Origin: Paralvinella palmiformis
Lineage: Eukaryota > Annelida > Polychaeta > Terebellida > Alvinellidae
Direction of reading: 5' to 3'
Assembly (NCBI GenBank): GCA_025642065.1
Contig: JAODUP010000722.1
Span: 62,001-126,000, forward strand
DNA length: 64,000 nucleotides
Each line of letters begins with the position of its first letter. The stretch's first letter is position 1. Below, piece after piece: positions 58,801 through 64,000 of this stretch. A program made the position numbers and the translations under genes. The notes below the pieces were generated by a model, which saw only the letters and a list, made by a program, of their open reading frames with translations, did not search any database and was not told where the DNA came from.

Positions 58801-59483
58801 AGCTGACCAATGCCTGATAACTGAGATTCATCCAGCGACGAGTCACCCAAAGCATCATCAGCAGGTTTACTACTGTCACTTTTCATCAAACACGTACTGA
58901 ACGTTCCAGACAACTGCGACTGGCTGTCAACAAATGACTCCGAGGCTGAATCGGGCACTCTCCATTTTGGTGGAGGGACACTCTGCTGGGGTTGAGTGAT
59001 CTCACCGTAAGATTTCCGCATAGCCTCTCTATCCCCATCGCCTGATAAGTCATCTGTGTTAAAGTCACCATGGTCAAAGCATTTACTGTCAATAATCACC
59101 AGATCCTCATCAACCACCTCCTTTTTTACCTTGACTGCCGGACTTGCCACTCTTGACCATGCTTTTCGTTTTGCACTGCCTACTAAACCAGATGATGAGT
59201 ACTTCTGGGAAATATTTTTCTTTGATTTTAAATTTAAATCACTGGTTGCTGAATCTGCTGCCGCTATGGCTGATGTTTCTTCGGCATGGACACCGCTAAC
59301 CTGAGCACCAACAAGGCCTTTGAATATTTCATTGATGTGAACCACAAATACATCGTTGTTGTCCAGCGTGATGCCAAGCAAGCCCTGCACTTTGAGCTCC
59401 TCAGAGAAATGAAGTCCATTCTTACAAAGTAGTGTCACAGTGTCTGTCAGCAGAGTTTTCACCCTCTCCTGGTCTGCCTTCAT
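34787..59483 (-). CDS. Alternative-3'-exon C2H2 zinc-finger gene, full coding span
   Basis: One N-terminal coding exon (59483-58689, 265 codons, phase 0 out) is followed by nine exons. In transcript order they are E1 55945-55643, E2 53983-53684, E3 53544-53221, E4 52578-52141, E5 48723-48466, E6 46464-46216, E7 44608-44258, E8 39454-39053 and E9 35020-34787. Every one opens after an AG acceptor in phase 0, holds a single C-X4-C-X12-H-X4-H finger, and ends in its own stop. None has a donor after the finger that would be needed to chain them. The simplest model is mutually exclusive 3'-terminal exon choice, as in Drosophila lola. Products would be 342-410 residue nuclear proteins with one finger each. 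A basic stretch precedes most fingers, as in single-finger GAGA factor. The gene is inferred, not transcript-proven; intermediate exons cannot be excluded. Confidence 0.8.
35021..39052 (-). other. Interval between E8 and E9
   Basis: A 4 kb AT-rich interval. It includes the SINE copies at 36.0-36.6 kb, a run of about ten G at 36451, and an inverted SINE-head-like piece at about 37015-37135 (B-box-like ggatttgaactc). A minus-strand AATAAA (plus TTTATT at 38053-38058) lies about 1 kb after the E8 stop. No other finger-coding exon is visible. Confidence 0.6.
36055..36612 (+). repeat. Two diverged SINE copies
   Basis: About 36055-36160 shows a head-like stretch with 'ctagtaccagggttcaaaagcc' and 'aaggatgtttcat'. 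About 36466-36612 shows 'ctggtaacagacttctagcattagaattcaaat', 'gaaggatgtttcatcctttactgtctcattac' and 'ctatttagcccacc'. Both follow the family 1 order but are strongly diverged. Between them (36301-36330) is a short inverted repeat (aagcctacc / ggtaggctt). Confidence 0.5.
39053..39454 (-). CDS. Alternative zinc-finger exon E8
   Basis: Acceptor TCCTCGATACAG, phase 0, 133 codons plus stop. It begins IYTSPVVSSFVQQG. A basic, Gly/Ala-rich linker leads to the finger at C75, C80, H93, H98 (WACDFPGC..RFYEKRTMTRHKRYKH). Helix residues at -1, 2, 3 and 6 are E, R, T and R. The tail after the finger is acidic then basic. The exon is clearly more GC-rich than its flanks. Confidence 0.88.
   Translation of the reverse strand: MYTSPVVSSFVQQGLLKAPSSGRAAKHGGSAKWTASQKNGPPRIAVGGSVAIFQHGYPLMRKYRPKTAPNKPWACDFPGCNLRFYEKRTMTRHKRYKHLVGENSLSLLADEMERGTVDDGNAVRCTRTSQSGR
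40041..40099 (+). repeat. (GTGA)n microsatellite
   Basis: About 14 tandem GTGA units in an intron of the minus-strand zinc-finger gene. Confidence 0.95.
40286..40312. repeat. (TC)n microsatellite
   Basis: CT/TC run of about 13 repeats. A second one lies at about 40564-40593. Confidence 0.9.
41426..41612 (-). repeat. SINE family 1, full-length inverted copy
   Basis: Read on the minus strand it has a tRNA-like head (ccgcggtctagcggtagcg, then the B-box form gttcgaatcccgg). The well-kept body follows (cttcgtctcattacctttgg..ctcggcccatttagcctac..gtgcacaaaagtggccgtaaaacat) and ends in an (ATC)n tail. It looks like the youngest copy in the window because both promoter boxes are close to tRNA consensus. 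Confidence 0.85.
44258..44608 (-). CDS. Alternative zinc-finger exon E7
   Basis: Acceptor GTTCTTCCAACAG, phase 0, 116 codons plus stop, starting EAFHPYAGPN. A long polar, Pro/Asn-rich linker ends in a basic run (RRRR at 73-76) before the finger at C87, C92, H105, H110 (FVCGYPGC..KFCFKKNMLRHQTYKH). Helix residues at -1, 2, 3 and 6 are F, K, N and R. It ends six residues after the last histidine. Confidence 0.88.
   Translation of the reverse strand, partial: EAFHPYAGPNLQTDIGCITTTPSSAIQMSHPPRNPNPADAGYNRHNSYCDVKYLGTGDPSSLLTLERLLPPIRRRRSTAVVERAFVCGYPGCHLKFCFKKNMLRHQTYKHGRNKTK
44609..46215 (-). other. Interval between E6 and E7 with truncated SINE
   Basis: Contains a family 1 SINE at about 45893-46020 in inverted orientation (gatgatgatgattgc..tttacggccacttttgtgcacaagg..). 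Its tRNA-like head is missing. There is also a G run at about 44682. Otherwise I see nothing supported. Confidence 0.65.
46216..46464 (-). CDS. Alternative zinc-finger exon E6
   Basis: Acceptor CCCCATTTCTAG, phase 0, 82 codons plus stop, starting MLTAGRDG. The finger is C45, C50, H63, H68 (YQCDHPGC..RFYHKQHMRRHQNEKH), preceded by RTPRSRHG. Helix residues at -1, 2, 3 and 6 are H, Q, H and R. It is GC-rich and compact. Confidence 0.9.
   Translation of the reverse strand: MLTAGRDGVGYCQQGWSPLAGGEAMQLKFARTPRSRHGVDKQYQCDHPGCAARFYHKQHMRRHQNEKHGRLKTFRSVYAPLM
46465..48465 (-). other. Interval between E5 and E6
   Basis: A 2 kb interval, AT-rich, with (TAAA)n at about 47192-47215 and a (CA)n run at 48434-48459. 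A minus-strand AATAAA (plus TTTATT at 48017-48022) lies 444 bases past the E5 stop and is a likely E5 poly(A) signal. No exon is visible. Confidence 0.6.
48466..48723 (-). CDS. Alternative zinc-finger exon E5
   Basis: Acceptor TTGCTTCTCTTCCACAG, phase 0, 85 codons plus TAG, starting LWRPLVGF. A basic stretch (RFKSRRPVYGPDKR) precedes the finger at C26, C31, H44, H49 (FRCTYPGC..SYYERKNLYQHQSLKH). Helix residues at -1, 2, 3 and 6 are E, K, N and Q. This is the only member with Gln instead of Arg at helix position 6. The exon has no ATG before the finger, so it is easily missed by ORF finding; I read it directly from the sequence. Confidence 0.9.
   Translation of the reverse strand: MWRPLVGFARFKSRRPVYGPDKRFRCTYPGCTKSYYERKNLYQHQSLKHGRPVARQGRMGLTIRAYCQQDSTLENVEPSMSTGSQ
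48724..52140 (-). other. Interval between E4 and E5
   Basis: A 3.4 kb interval. About 49430-49565 holds an inverted tRNA-derived SINE piece (minus strand: ttggccgaactggtaacacg..cccgattcaaatctcgg). Alternating GT/GC and (AT) tracts lie at about 51295-51350 and 51462. Minus-strand AATAAA hexamers near 50941-50972 could serve E4. No finger exon is visible. Confidence 0.6.
52141..52578 (-). CDS. Alternative zinc-finger exon E4
   Basis: Two phase-0 acceptors fit: ATATTTGTAG at 52578 (145 codons, starting RDARRGGQHG) or CCATACAG at 52533 (130 codons, starting LMWPTYL). The finger is C68, C73, H86, H91 in the long form (YRCQFPGC..TFYRGPERNRHQRLKH). It follows a His-rich stretch and the strong basic run KRRRILFRR. 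Helix residues at -1, 2, 3 and 6 are R, P, E and R. The proline in the helix and Arg at the usual hydrophobic position 4 are unusual. Confidence 0.88.
   Translation of the reverse strand, partial: RDARRGGQHGDSSIQLMWPTYLSPTHHRHHHPMTRDAMAMPLLGSAPTKRRRILFRRDSKCPDKPYRCQFPGCDKTFYRGPERNRHQRLKHGGLFGKSAVGISQFSLSSHNQCLGYETGQLNAGSEVPGGGNPMEDERPPGLDIS
52791..52819. repeat. (AT)n microsatellite
   Basis: Perfect AT run of about 14 repeats between E3 and E4. Confidence 0.95.
52924..52929 (-). terminator. Candidate poly(A) signal for E3 (and E2)
   Basis: AATAAA on the minus strand, 292 bases after the E3 stop. There is no AATAAA, ATTAAA or TATAAA on the minus strand between the E2 stop and E3, so E2 transcripts may also end here. 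Confidence 0.45.
53221..53544 (-). CDS. Alternative zinc-finger exon E3
   Basis: Acceptor TTTTTCTTCTAG (strong pyrimidine tract), phase 0, 107 codons plus stop, starting LVAKRNVASSS. An Ala/Ser-rich linker precedes RRSVASQAKP and the finger at C53, C58, H71, H76 (FRCQVAGC..AYYFSQDLRRHERFKH). Helix residues at -1, 2, 3 and 6 are F, Q, D and R. It lies only 139 bases past the E2 stop. Confidence 0.9.
   Translation of the reverse strand: MVAKRNVASSSVAAAAPAMQSTTGVHPAGWNRVPVLREISRRSVASQAKPFRCQVAGCRKAYYFSQDLRRHERFKHGRASKPRFKSLYGTPIPDSQCANTDWSMVNK
53684..53983 (-). CDS. Alternative zinc-finger exon E2
   Basis: Acceptor TTGTTCTTGCCCACAG, phase 0, 99 codons plus stop, starting GRLVPWTGI. Finger at C46, C51, H64, H69 (FQCTLSGC..IFSYTFDVYRHQRAYH), preceded by TNKKGRR. 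Helix residues at -1, 2, 3 and 6 are Y, F, D and R. The distance from exon start to finger is identical to E1, suggesting that E1 and E2 are the closest duplicates. Confidence 0.9.
   Translation of the reverse strand, partial: GRLVPWTGICFPGMFTQQSQTYIQPGQMESKQYLCVTNKKGRRFQCTLSGCNRIFSYTFDVYRHQRAYHNVAPSMYQKGRGAAFEAFRVIDECPTDPKT
53984..55642 (-). other. Interval between E1 and E2
   Basis: A 1.7 kb interval. A minus-strand AATAAA (plus TTTATT at 55189-55194) lies about 450 bases past the E1 stop. A short (CA)n(GA)n run lies at about 54920-54946. A 167-codon plus-strand frame at 54153-54656 has no recognisable domain and starts in a low-complexity run. No exon is supported. Confidence 0.55.
55643..55945 (-). 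CDS. Alternative zinc-finger exon E1 (first)
   Basis: Acceptor CTCTCTGTTTGATCGCCAG, phase 0, 100 codons plus stop, starting VAPSLPPLAVG. Finger at C46, C51, H64, H69 (FECPEPGC..KFYHRGDVYRHQRINH) after RRPRYSFK. Helix residues at -1, 2, 3 and 6 are H, G, D and R. The frame stays open for 19 codons upstream of the acceptor, so a longer exon is possible. The pyrimidine tract favours the start given. Confidence 0.9.
   Translation of the reverse strand: MAPSLPPLAVGADIRMRRPLLTTTAANVDMIQPFRRPRYSFKPFECPEPGCGRKFYHRGDVYRHQRINHGANHVGKPRMGRPKRSQQSYYPQSGAIIYDT
55946..58688 (-). other. Intron between the shared exon and E1
   Basis: A 2.7 kb AT-rich interval. A short perfect inverted repeat (AATGAATCTAG / CTAGATTCATT) lies at 58087-58129. 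No further exon is supported, though short shared exons cannot be excluded. Confidence 0.55.
58689..59483 (-). CDS. Shared N-terminal exon of the zinc-finger gene
   Basis: ATG at 59483-59481 opens 265 codons to a GTAGGT donor in phase 0; unspliced, the frame stops at 58671. Residues 1-58 look like a folded, conserved-type domain (MKADQERVKTLLTDTVTLLC, then LKVQGLLGITLDNNDVFVV). The rest is polar and disordered, with basic patches (KSKK, KRK), a SUMO-type VKKE (119-122), and an acidic Ser/Gln-rich tail with repeated QLSG/QLSN words. No BTB, SCAN or KRAB domain is present. I do not recognise the N-terminal family. An oligomerisation or partner-binding role is inference from the lola analogy. 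All nine downstream exons fit this phase. Confidence 0.85.
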
Positions 59484-59891
59484 TGTTGCCAATTAACCCA
59501 CTATAGTTGTTCTATAACTGTCACGCTATTTTCTGTTTCCCGATGCAGAACCTTTATGTTTGGCAATCAGGTAGATGTGTCAACCCTCTCTCTGTCAGAA
59601 AATAAATATAACAAACATAATTATTTAACCATAGATGAAAGCCAAGATTTTTCTCCACCTCACCTGTATAAAGAAAACAAATATTAATATTGAACGAAAA
59701 ACAAAAAACTTGGTAATCATACAAATCACACCATTACCATAGCCTTGACTGGAAATCGATTTTGGTATAAACAATAAGCTTCAAATGATAACAATTGCTT
59801 TACAAAACAGCGATTAATGAGTTCGGAGCTAACAAACCGCGATCCACAGTCATTGAGTCACCGGTTAGACTACTGACTAGGCTAACTTACT
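59484..59891 (-). other. 5' UTR and 5' UTR intron of the zinc-finger gene
   Basis: An acceptor (TATTTATTTTCTGACAG) would start the coding exon at 59591, giving 108 bases of 5' UTR before the ATG. A good donor (TTA then GTAAGT at 59890-59885) would end an untranslated first exon at 59891, leaving an intron of about 300 bases. An internal CAG/GTGAGG at about 59664 offers an alternative junction. Confidence 0.45.
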
Positions 59892-60200
59892 AAGTAGATC
59901 TACCAACCAAAACAACTTCTATTCGACTGCGCGCTTGTTTGTTCATTGTGAAGGCAACGTTTGGTTTAATATGATATCGCGACCTAGAGTGCGGTAGCAC
60001 AGCGCCACCGGCCTCAATCATCAACCATTAAGAACGGCAACAATGATCGAGCCTCGACCACTGGAACATGTCCGTTCCTGCATAAACACCCCAAAATCCG
60101 ATCTTCAACTCGATCGGACGACGCCTGTCAGATCGGCACGAAAACAAACAAACGACCGGCGCCTAAAGGAAAAATATCGCCGCCATATCAATCTACAAAC
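59892..60200 (-). promoter_or_regulatory. CpG-rich promoter of the zinc-finger gene
   Basis: The stretch is clearly richer in CpG than its surroundings (for example atatcgcgacc, cgaccggcgcc, atcgccgccatat). On the minus strand 60187-60179 reads ATATGGCGGCG, a YY1-type element often found at transcription starts. No TATA box is evident. Its placement just upstream of the 5' UTR donor supports a start at about 60000-60180. Confidence 0.5.
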
Positions 60201-61014
60201 CTTGTAGTTTGTTCGAACGTAAATATCTGACCCCTCCGTTAGCAGGCCTCCATAAAATTTGACAAAATATGCATACATTTCGTGGGCCCACCTACCACAG
60301 CTCGCTCTTTGTGATGGCTAAGGAATTGCCCGGATGTTACCAAAAATAAATAAAAAAGAAGCGGCGAGCGATCATTAGCATTAATAAAAAAATGGCCTTC
60401 ATAATAGAGCAGGGTAGCCGGATTTGAGTACATCAGCGTCATAGCTATTAAATGTTATGAATAAAGTTGACACTTAGTGTTATTTACTTATTACGCATAT
60501 TGGTAAAAGTAAATAGCATTTAGCTAATATATCGGCGTATAAAAGATCACAACGAAGGATAATGTATTAATGGTAGAGTTAAATAATAGATATGATCTAG
60601 ACTATATTCATAATTTACTAATATACTTATTCCCAATCGCCGCAATAAGAATATAGAATGCACGATAGCTACCTACCTATAAATGTTGTATTAATTTCAC
60701 TCTGTCTAATAACCAATGCCAATGGACTGAATGGTATTGCTCTTGCATCAGAAAAAGGTGGGGTGTTGTAGAGTCTACATTTAACATCATATATCTACAC
60801 CAACTGTAAACTAACAGGTGTAAATTCATAATAAATAAAACATTTTCTTTGTGTAACAAATTTATTTATTATCAGTTTGAATAAATATAACTCATTTCAC
60901 ATTTAATAAACTTTTTGCTTGGGTTTTAGTTGTCAAAATAAATATCACTATTTTTAACGACATTTATTCAAGTTAGTATTAAAAGGTCCTACAACATTTA
61001 TAAAGAAAATATGT
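60201..61014. other. AT-rich sequence upstream of the zinc-finger gene
   Basis: No exon or repeat is supported here. Confidence 0.5.
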
Positions 61015-61022
61015 ACCGCTAT

Positions 61023-61236
61023 CAGACATGGGGTCAATTCAATTCCGGAATTGGATTTGATTATTTAAAAAAAATGAATTTAAATTGAGAAATCTTGAAT
61101 TGGAATTGAGAAATTTTGAATTTGAAGTTTCCTACAAAACAATTAAATCCAAAAATTAATATATTTTTACAATGTTAACACTTACATGTGGTGTTACCAA
61201 TATATTAGAACCATAATGATCCAGAGCTTTGGTTCC

Positions 61237-61268
<32 letters not shown>

Positions 61269-61760
61269 TATGCACACCGACTGTCGCACCCCCAAGTGAG
61301 CATTTAGCCAATTAGGAATTAAATTTTTTTATCATCTCACCGGGAATGCCAATTTGGAGCCAAAGTTTGTCCCTCCTCTCCTCAAACTGTGACTACTATA
61401 GCCTCTCCCCAGACCTAACTGCTTAATAACCATTTGAGAGATTTTGTAAACTTATCATATGTCATTGGTTTAGTACCCAGCAGAGTTGTGAAAGTAAATA
61501 CAGGGTCTGACCCCTGCTGGGCGGAGCTAAATAAATACATTCTTTCAAGGTTCCTACTGGGCATTGGAATATAAACATACCTTTGATGATTAGAAAATAT
61601 ACTCTTAAGTAGGTACTCGGAGTATCTACTCATGGTAAAAAATATTCAGCCAAAAAAGAATTGGAATTGAAAGTTTTGGTATTGGAATTGATAAATTTGA
61701 GGTGGAATTGACCAAATGGAATTGATTGGAATTGACAAAATGGAATTGACCCAATGTCTG
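61023..61760. mobile_element. hAT-like non-autonomous element with 8-bp target duplication
   Basis: The left end CAGACATGGGGTCAATTC (61023) is matched inverted by the right end GAATTGACCCAATGTCTG (to 61760), with one mismatch. Flanks are ACCGCTAT (61015-61022) and ACTGCTAT (61761-61768), an 8-bp duplication with one difference. CAG..CTG ends and an 8-bp duplication are hallmarks of hAT. The 738-bp interior has repeated ggaattga words and an (AT)n run at 61237-61264 but no transposase. Confidence 0.78.
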
Positions 61761-62248
61761 ACTGCTATATTACTATTGGGTGTAAAAATCCTTCTAAATT
61801 CTTAAAAATTTGAATAAGTTCTTAAAATTAGATTTTGATAATATTTTTTAGTGTGTGAAAATGTAACAGTATCTATAACAGGTTAATTATTATGATTTTT
61901 ATTCCACTATCTACTATTAGTTGGGGGGGGGGATACACTGTATAGTTTGGATTAGAAAGCAAACACCCTATATGTTAGCCATGGTAGAACAATGTCAGAA
62001 TTATGAATGATATTTTTAATTTGAAAAATATGCCCGTATTGAAAATCTAGAGCATTTCAATAATAGCCAAACAAATTAGACATTAAAATGCTGAAAACAT
62101 GCCTTTGAAAAGATGCTCAATCTACAACGTCTAAATTGAGAAAATGTTACATACTCAAAAATGTGCATACTAAATACTGCCATGATAGGTGATGAAGTGT
62201 ATATAGTATTCAGTTATTGGTAGGCATTCAATAAAATATTGGAGTTTG

Positions 62249-62251
<3 letters not shown>

Positions 62252-62279
<28 letters not shown>
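62252..62279. repeat. (AT)n microsatellite
   Basis: AT run directly abutting the hAT-like terminus at 62280. Confidence 0.95.
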
Positions 62280-62282
<3 letters not shown>

Positions 62283-62420
62283 GGTTGGGGTAATCGATTG
62301 TATTCGATTACATGATTTCAAGTAATCGTCATTTCCAGATGCAATGTTATCATAATCGATTACATTGTAAATATAATCATAATCATTGATTACTTTCACG
62401 ATTACACAAGGTTATATCAT
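62280..62420. mobile_element. hAT-like terminus with GATTAC repeats (fragment)
   Basis: It starts with CAGGGTTGGGGTAATCGATT, a typical hAT-type end, followed by multiple direct and inverted copies of atcgattac/gtaatcg. I found no matching right end (..CCAACCCTG), so it is a fragment or the other end has diverged. A similar pattern of tAATCA/GTACTCG words occurs at about 63525-63690. Confidence 0.45.
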
Positions 62421-63911
62421 GCCAGAGATAATGGTTTTATATATATATATATACATATATATATATACATAGTTTAGAAACACTTAGAAACCTAACTTCT
62501 CAAACATTGTTTATTTGATGTATTCTTTTAAGAACATGATCGCTGACACATACAAGTCATGGTGACCTGCACATCTTTTCATCTGACAAATATCAGACTT
62601 TACAAGTTGGACCATCCAGTATGAGAATTAAATCAAGCAAACAACAAATATTAATGGGTTACAATTTTAGTAATGGTTTATCATTTATAAACATGTTTCA
62701 GTAAGTCAGTTTTTTCTCTCCAAAAGACAGGAAGTCAACTGAAAGCCCGGATAACTTAGTCAACTCGCTTATCTTTATTAAAAGATAATTCCCTCCAGTA
62801 CACGCATTACATTAATTTCACATGAGCATTCCAATATGAATCAAAGCTTCACAGACATGAACCATAACAATTCAGGAAGACTCCCGGCTGCAACAAATGC
62901 ATAAAACCTTTATTGAAACTGAATGACCTAGTTTCTAAATGTCCATAATACATCCATCATCACATTACAGCAGATATTGTATTACAAAGAGATGTAAATT
63001 TAAGAGGCTGACACAAAAGCCTCGGCACAACATGGTATCCAATGTAAAAGGCGACATATTTTAGGGTTATTTAATAACAAACATCAAATATACATCATCT
63101 CTCCTCTTAAATAAACATATCAGTGACAGAAAGATGCATCAACAGATATACTATACCTACTGGAATATATCCAGTGTCAATATATTTATATCACATCCCG
63201 ACTGCTTTTACATTTGCTCAACACTGAGAAAAATATTTAAAGGTAACAAATTCTGTGTAAATGCTATGTTGGAAAGAACATTAATTTCTACAAACATATC
63301 TTGGATAAATAGTGTAAGAAAACAGATTGTCAGTGAATAATATGAATGCTGTGACCTTCACAAGGTGGGATTTAGCCGACTGTTATTATTTAACATCGGG
63401 TCAATATTGTTGATTAGCAAAAATCATTCTACAAAAATGTATTAAAATTTTGCCATAAAATAATAAAAATATTGGCTCAGGCGTGTGCACTTATAAAAGT
63501 ACCACAATACAAACAGATGTGGCGCAGGTATGAGCAAGTAATCATTCATTTGGTCATCAATACGAACAAGTTTACTACTTATACGAGTACTCGTGGAATG
63601 AATTTTTAAGTGAGCATAATTGTACTCGATTATTTTGATATGTAATCATATTTAGGAAATAATTTCATCATTGTTTAAACAGTTACTTAAATAAGTAATC
63701 AAAAGTTATGGTATTCACACCTTTGATTCATTGTTTTGGTGGCTTGAAAAATAACAATGATCTGAATCAGCAGTTTGTCTCACTGAAATTCAAATATTAT
63801 AAATTTTTTCATATACCGTACAGTACACATATGTGCAGTGGGAAAATGTTTTAAATGTACTGGGTGTTTATTATATTGTATAATGTTTAGTTACTTTTTG
63901 CATATTTTATA
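62421..63911. other. Non-coding AT-rich sequence
   Basis: Holds a compound AT tract at about 62437-62467 and the possible second hAT-type fragment at about 63525-63690. No gene is supported. Confidence 0.5.
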
Positions 63912-64000
63912 AGAATGGCGGAGGAGTAGTAATTGCTCTATATGCACATTTGCAGAGTAATAAAATCATGCCTGAATGCCTGCATCTTCCGAATAATGAC
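63912..64000 (+). mobile_element. LINE endonuclease fragment at the window edge
   Basis: The plus strand reads RNGGGVVIALYAHLQSNKI, then CLHLPNND up to the end. It resembles the GGGV-type motif of CR1-like APE endonucleases (R.GGGV.IA). Only about 29 codons are visible and it runs off the window. The call rests on this motif alone. Confidence 0.4.

Overview
This is a 64 kb AT-rich piece of an animal genome, most likely a mollusc or another lophotrochozoan. The evidence is short phase-matched exons with GT/AG borders, long introns, tRNA-derived SINEs, decayed LINE reverse transcriptases, TIR transposons, minisatellites and many (AT)n and (TG)n tracts. I see no operons, rRNA or intact tRNA genes. 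The species call is inference.

Layout. Positions 1-5.3 kb hold a TIR element with a SINE inside, one possible first coding exon on the minus strand (3009-3119), and two LINE fragments. Positions 6.4-32.8 kb hold a complete plus-strand SCAMP gene (secretory carrier membrane protein). It has a promoter with E-box and NRF1-like sites, NPF-rich N-terminal exons, a coiled-coil exon, four membrane segments, and a strong poly(A) site with a GU-rich downstream element. Its introns carry a 32-bp minisatellite with internal higher-order duplication, a 25-bp minisatellite, several SINEs and a striking 71-nt hairpin.

Positions 33-60.2 kb hold one convergent minus-strand gene. A promoter at about 60 kb and a 5' UTR intron lead to one large N-terminal exon (265 codons, 59483-58689). 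Over the next 25 kb lie nine separate exons. Each has its own acceptor in the same phase (0), about one C2H2 finger with identical spacing (C-X4-C-X12-H-X4-H), and its own stop codon. The parsimonious reading is a lola-like alternative 3'-exon system: one shared N-terminus joined to one of nine single-finger DNA-binding tails. There is no BTB domain, and I do not recognise the N-terminal domain. The finger framework is held constant while the predicted base-contacting helix residues differ in nearly every exon. This is the most interesting system in the window.

SCAMP has a second case of protein diversification. Two homologous versions of the exon coding the fourth membrane segment (22076-22205 and 29019-29136) both enter in phase 2 and leave in phase 0. 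Using both or neither shifts the frame, so they look like a mutually exclusive pair. A possible alternative first exon (14592-14627) would remove the first NPF motifs.

Positions 60.2-64 kb hold no recognised gene. They contain a hAT-like non-autonomous element with an 8-bp target duplication, another hAT-like end, and a LINE endonuclease fragment at the right edge.

All exon calls were made by reading splice signals, phase and protein motifs by eye. No transcript or database search was available.
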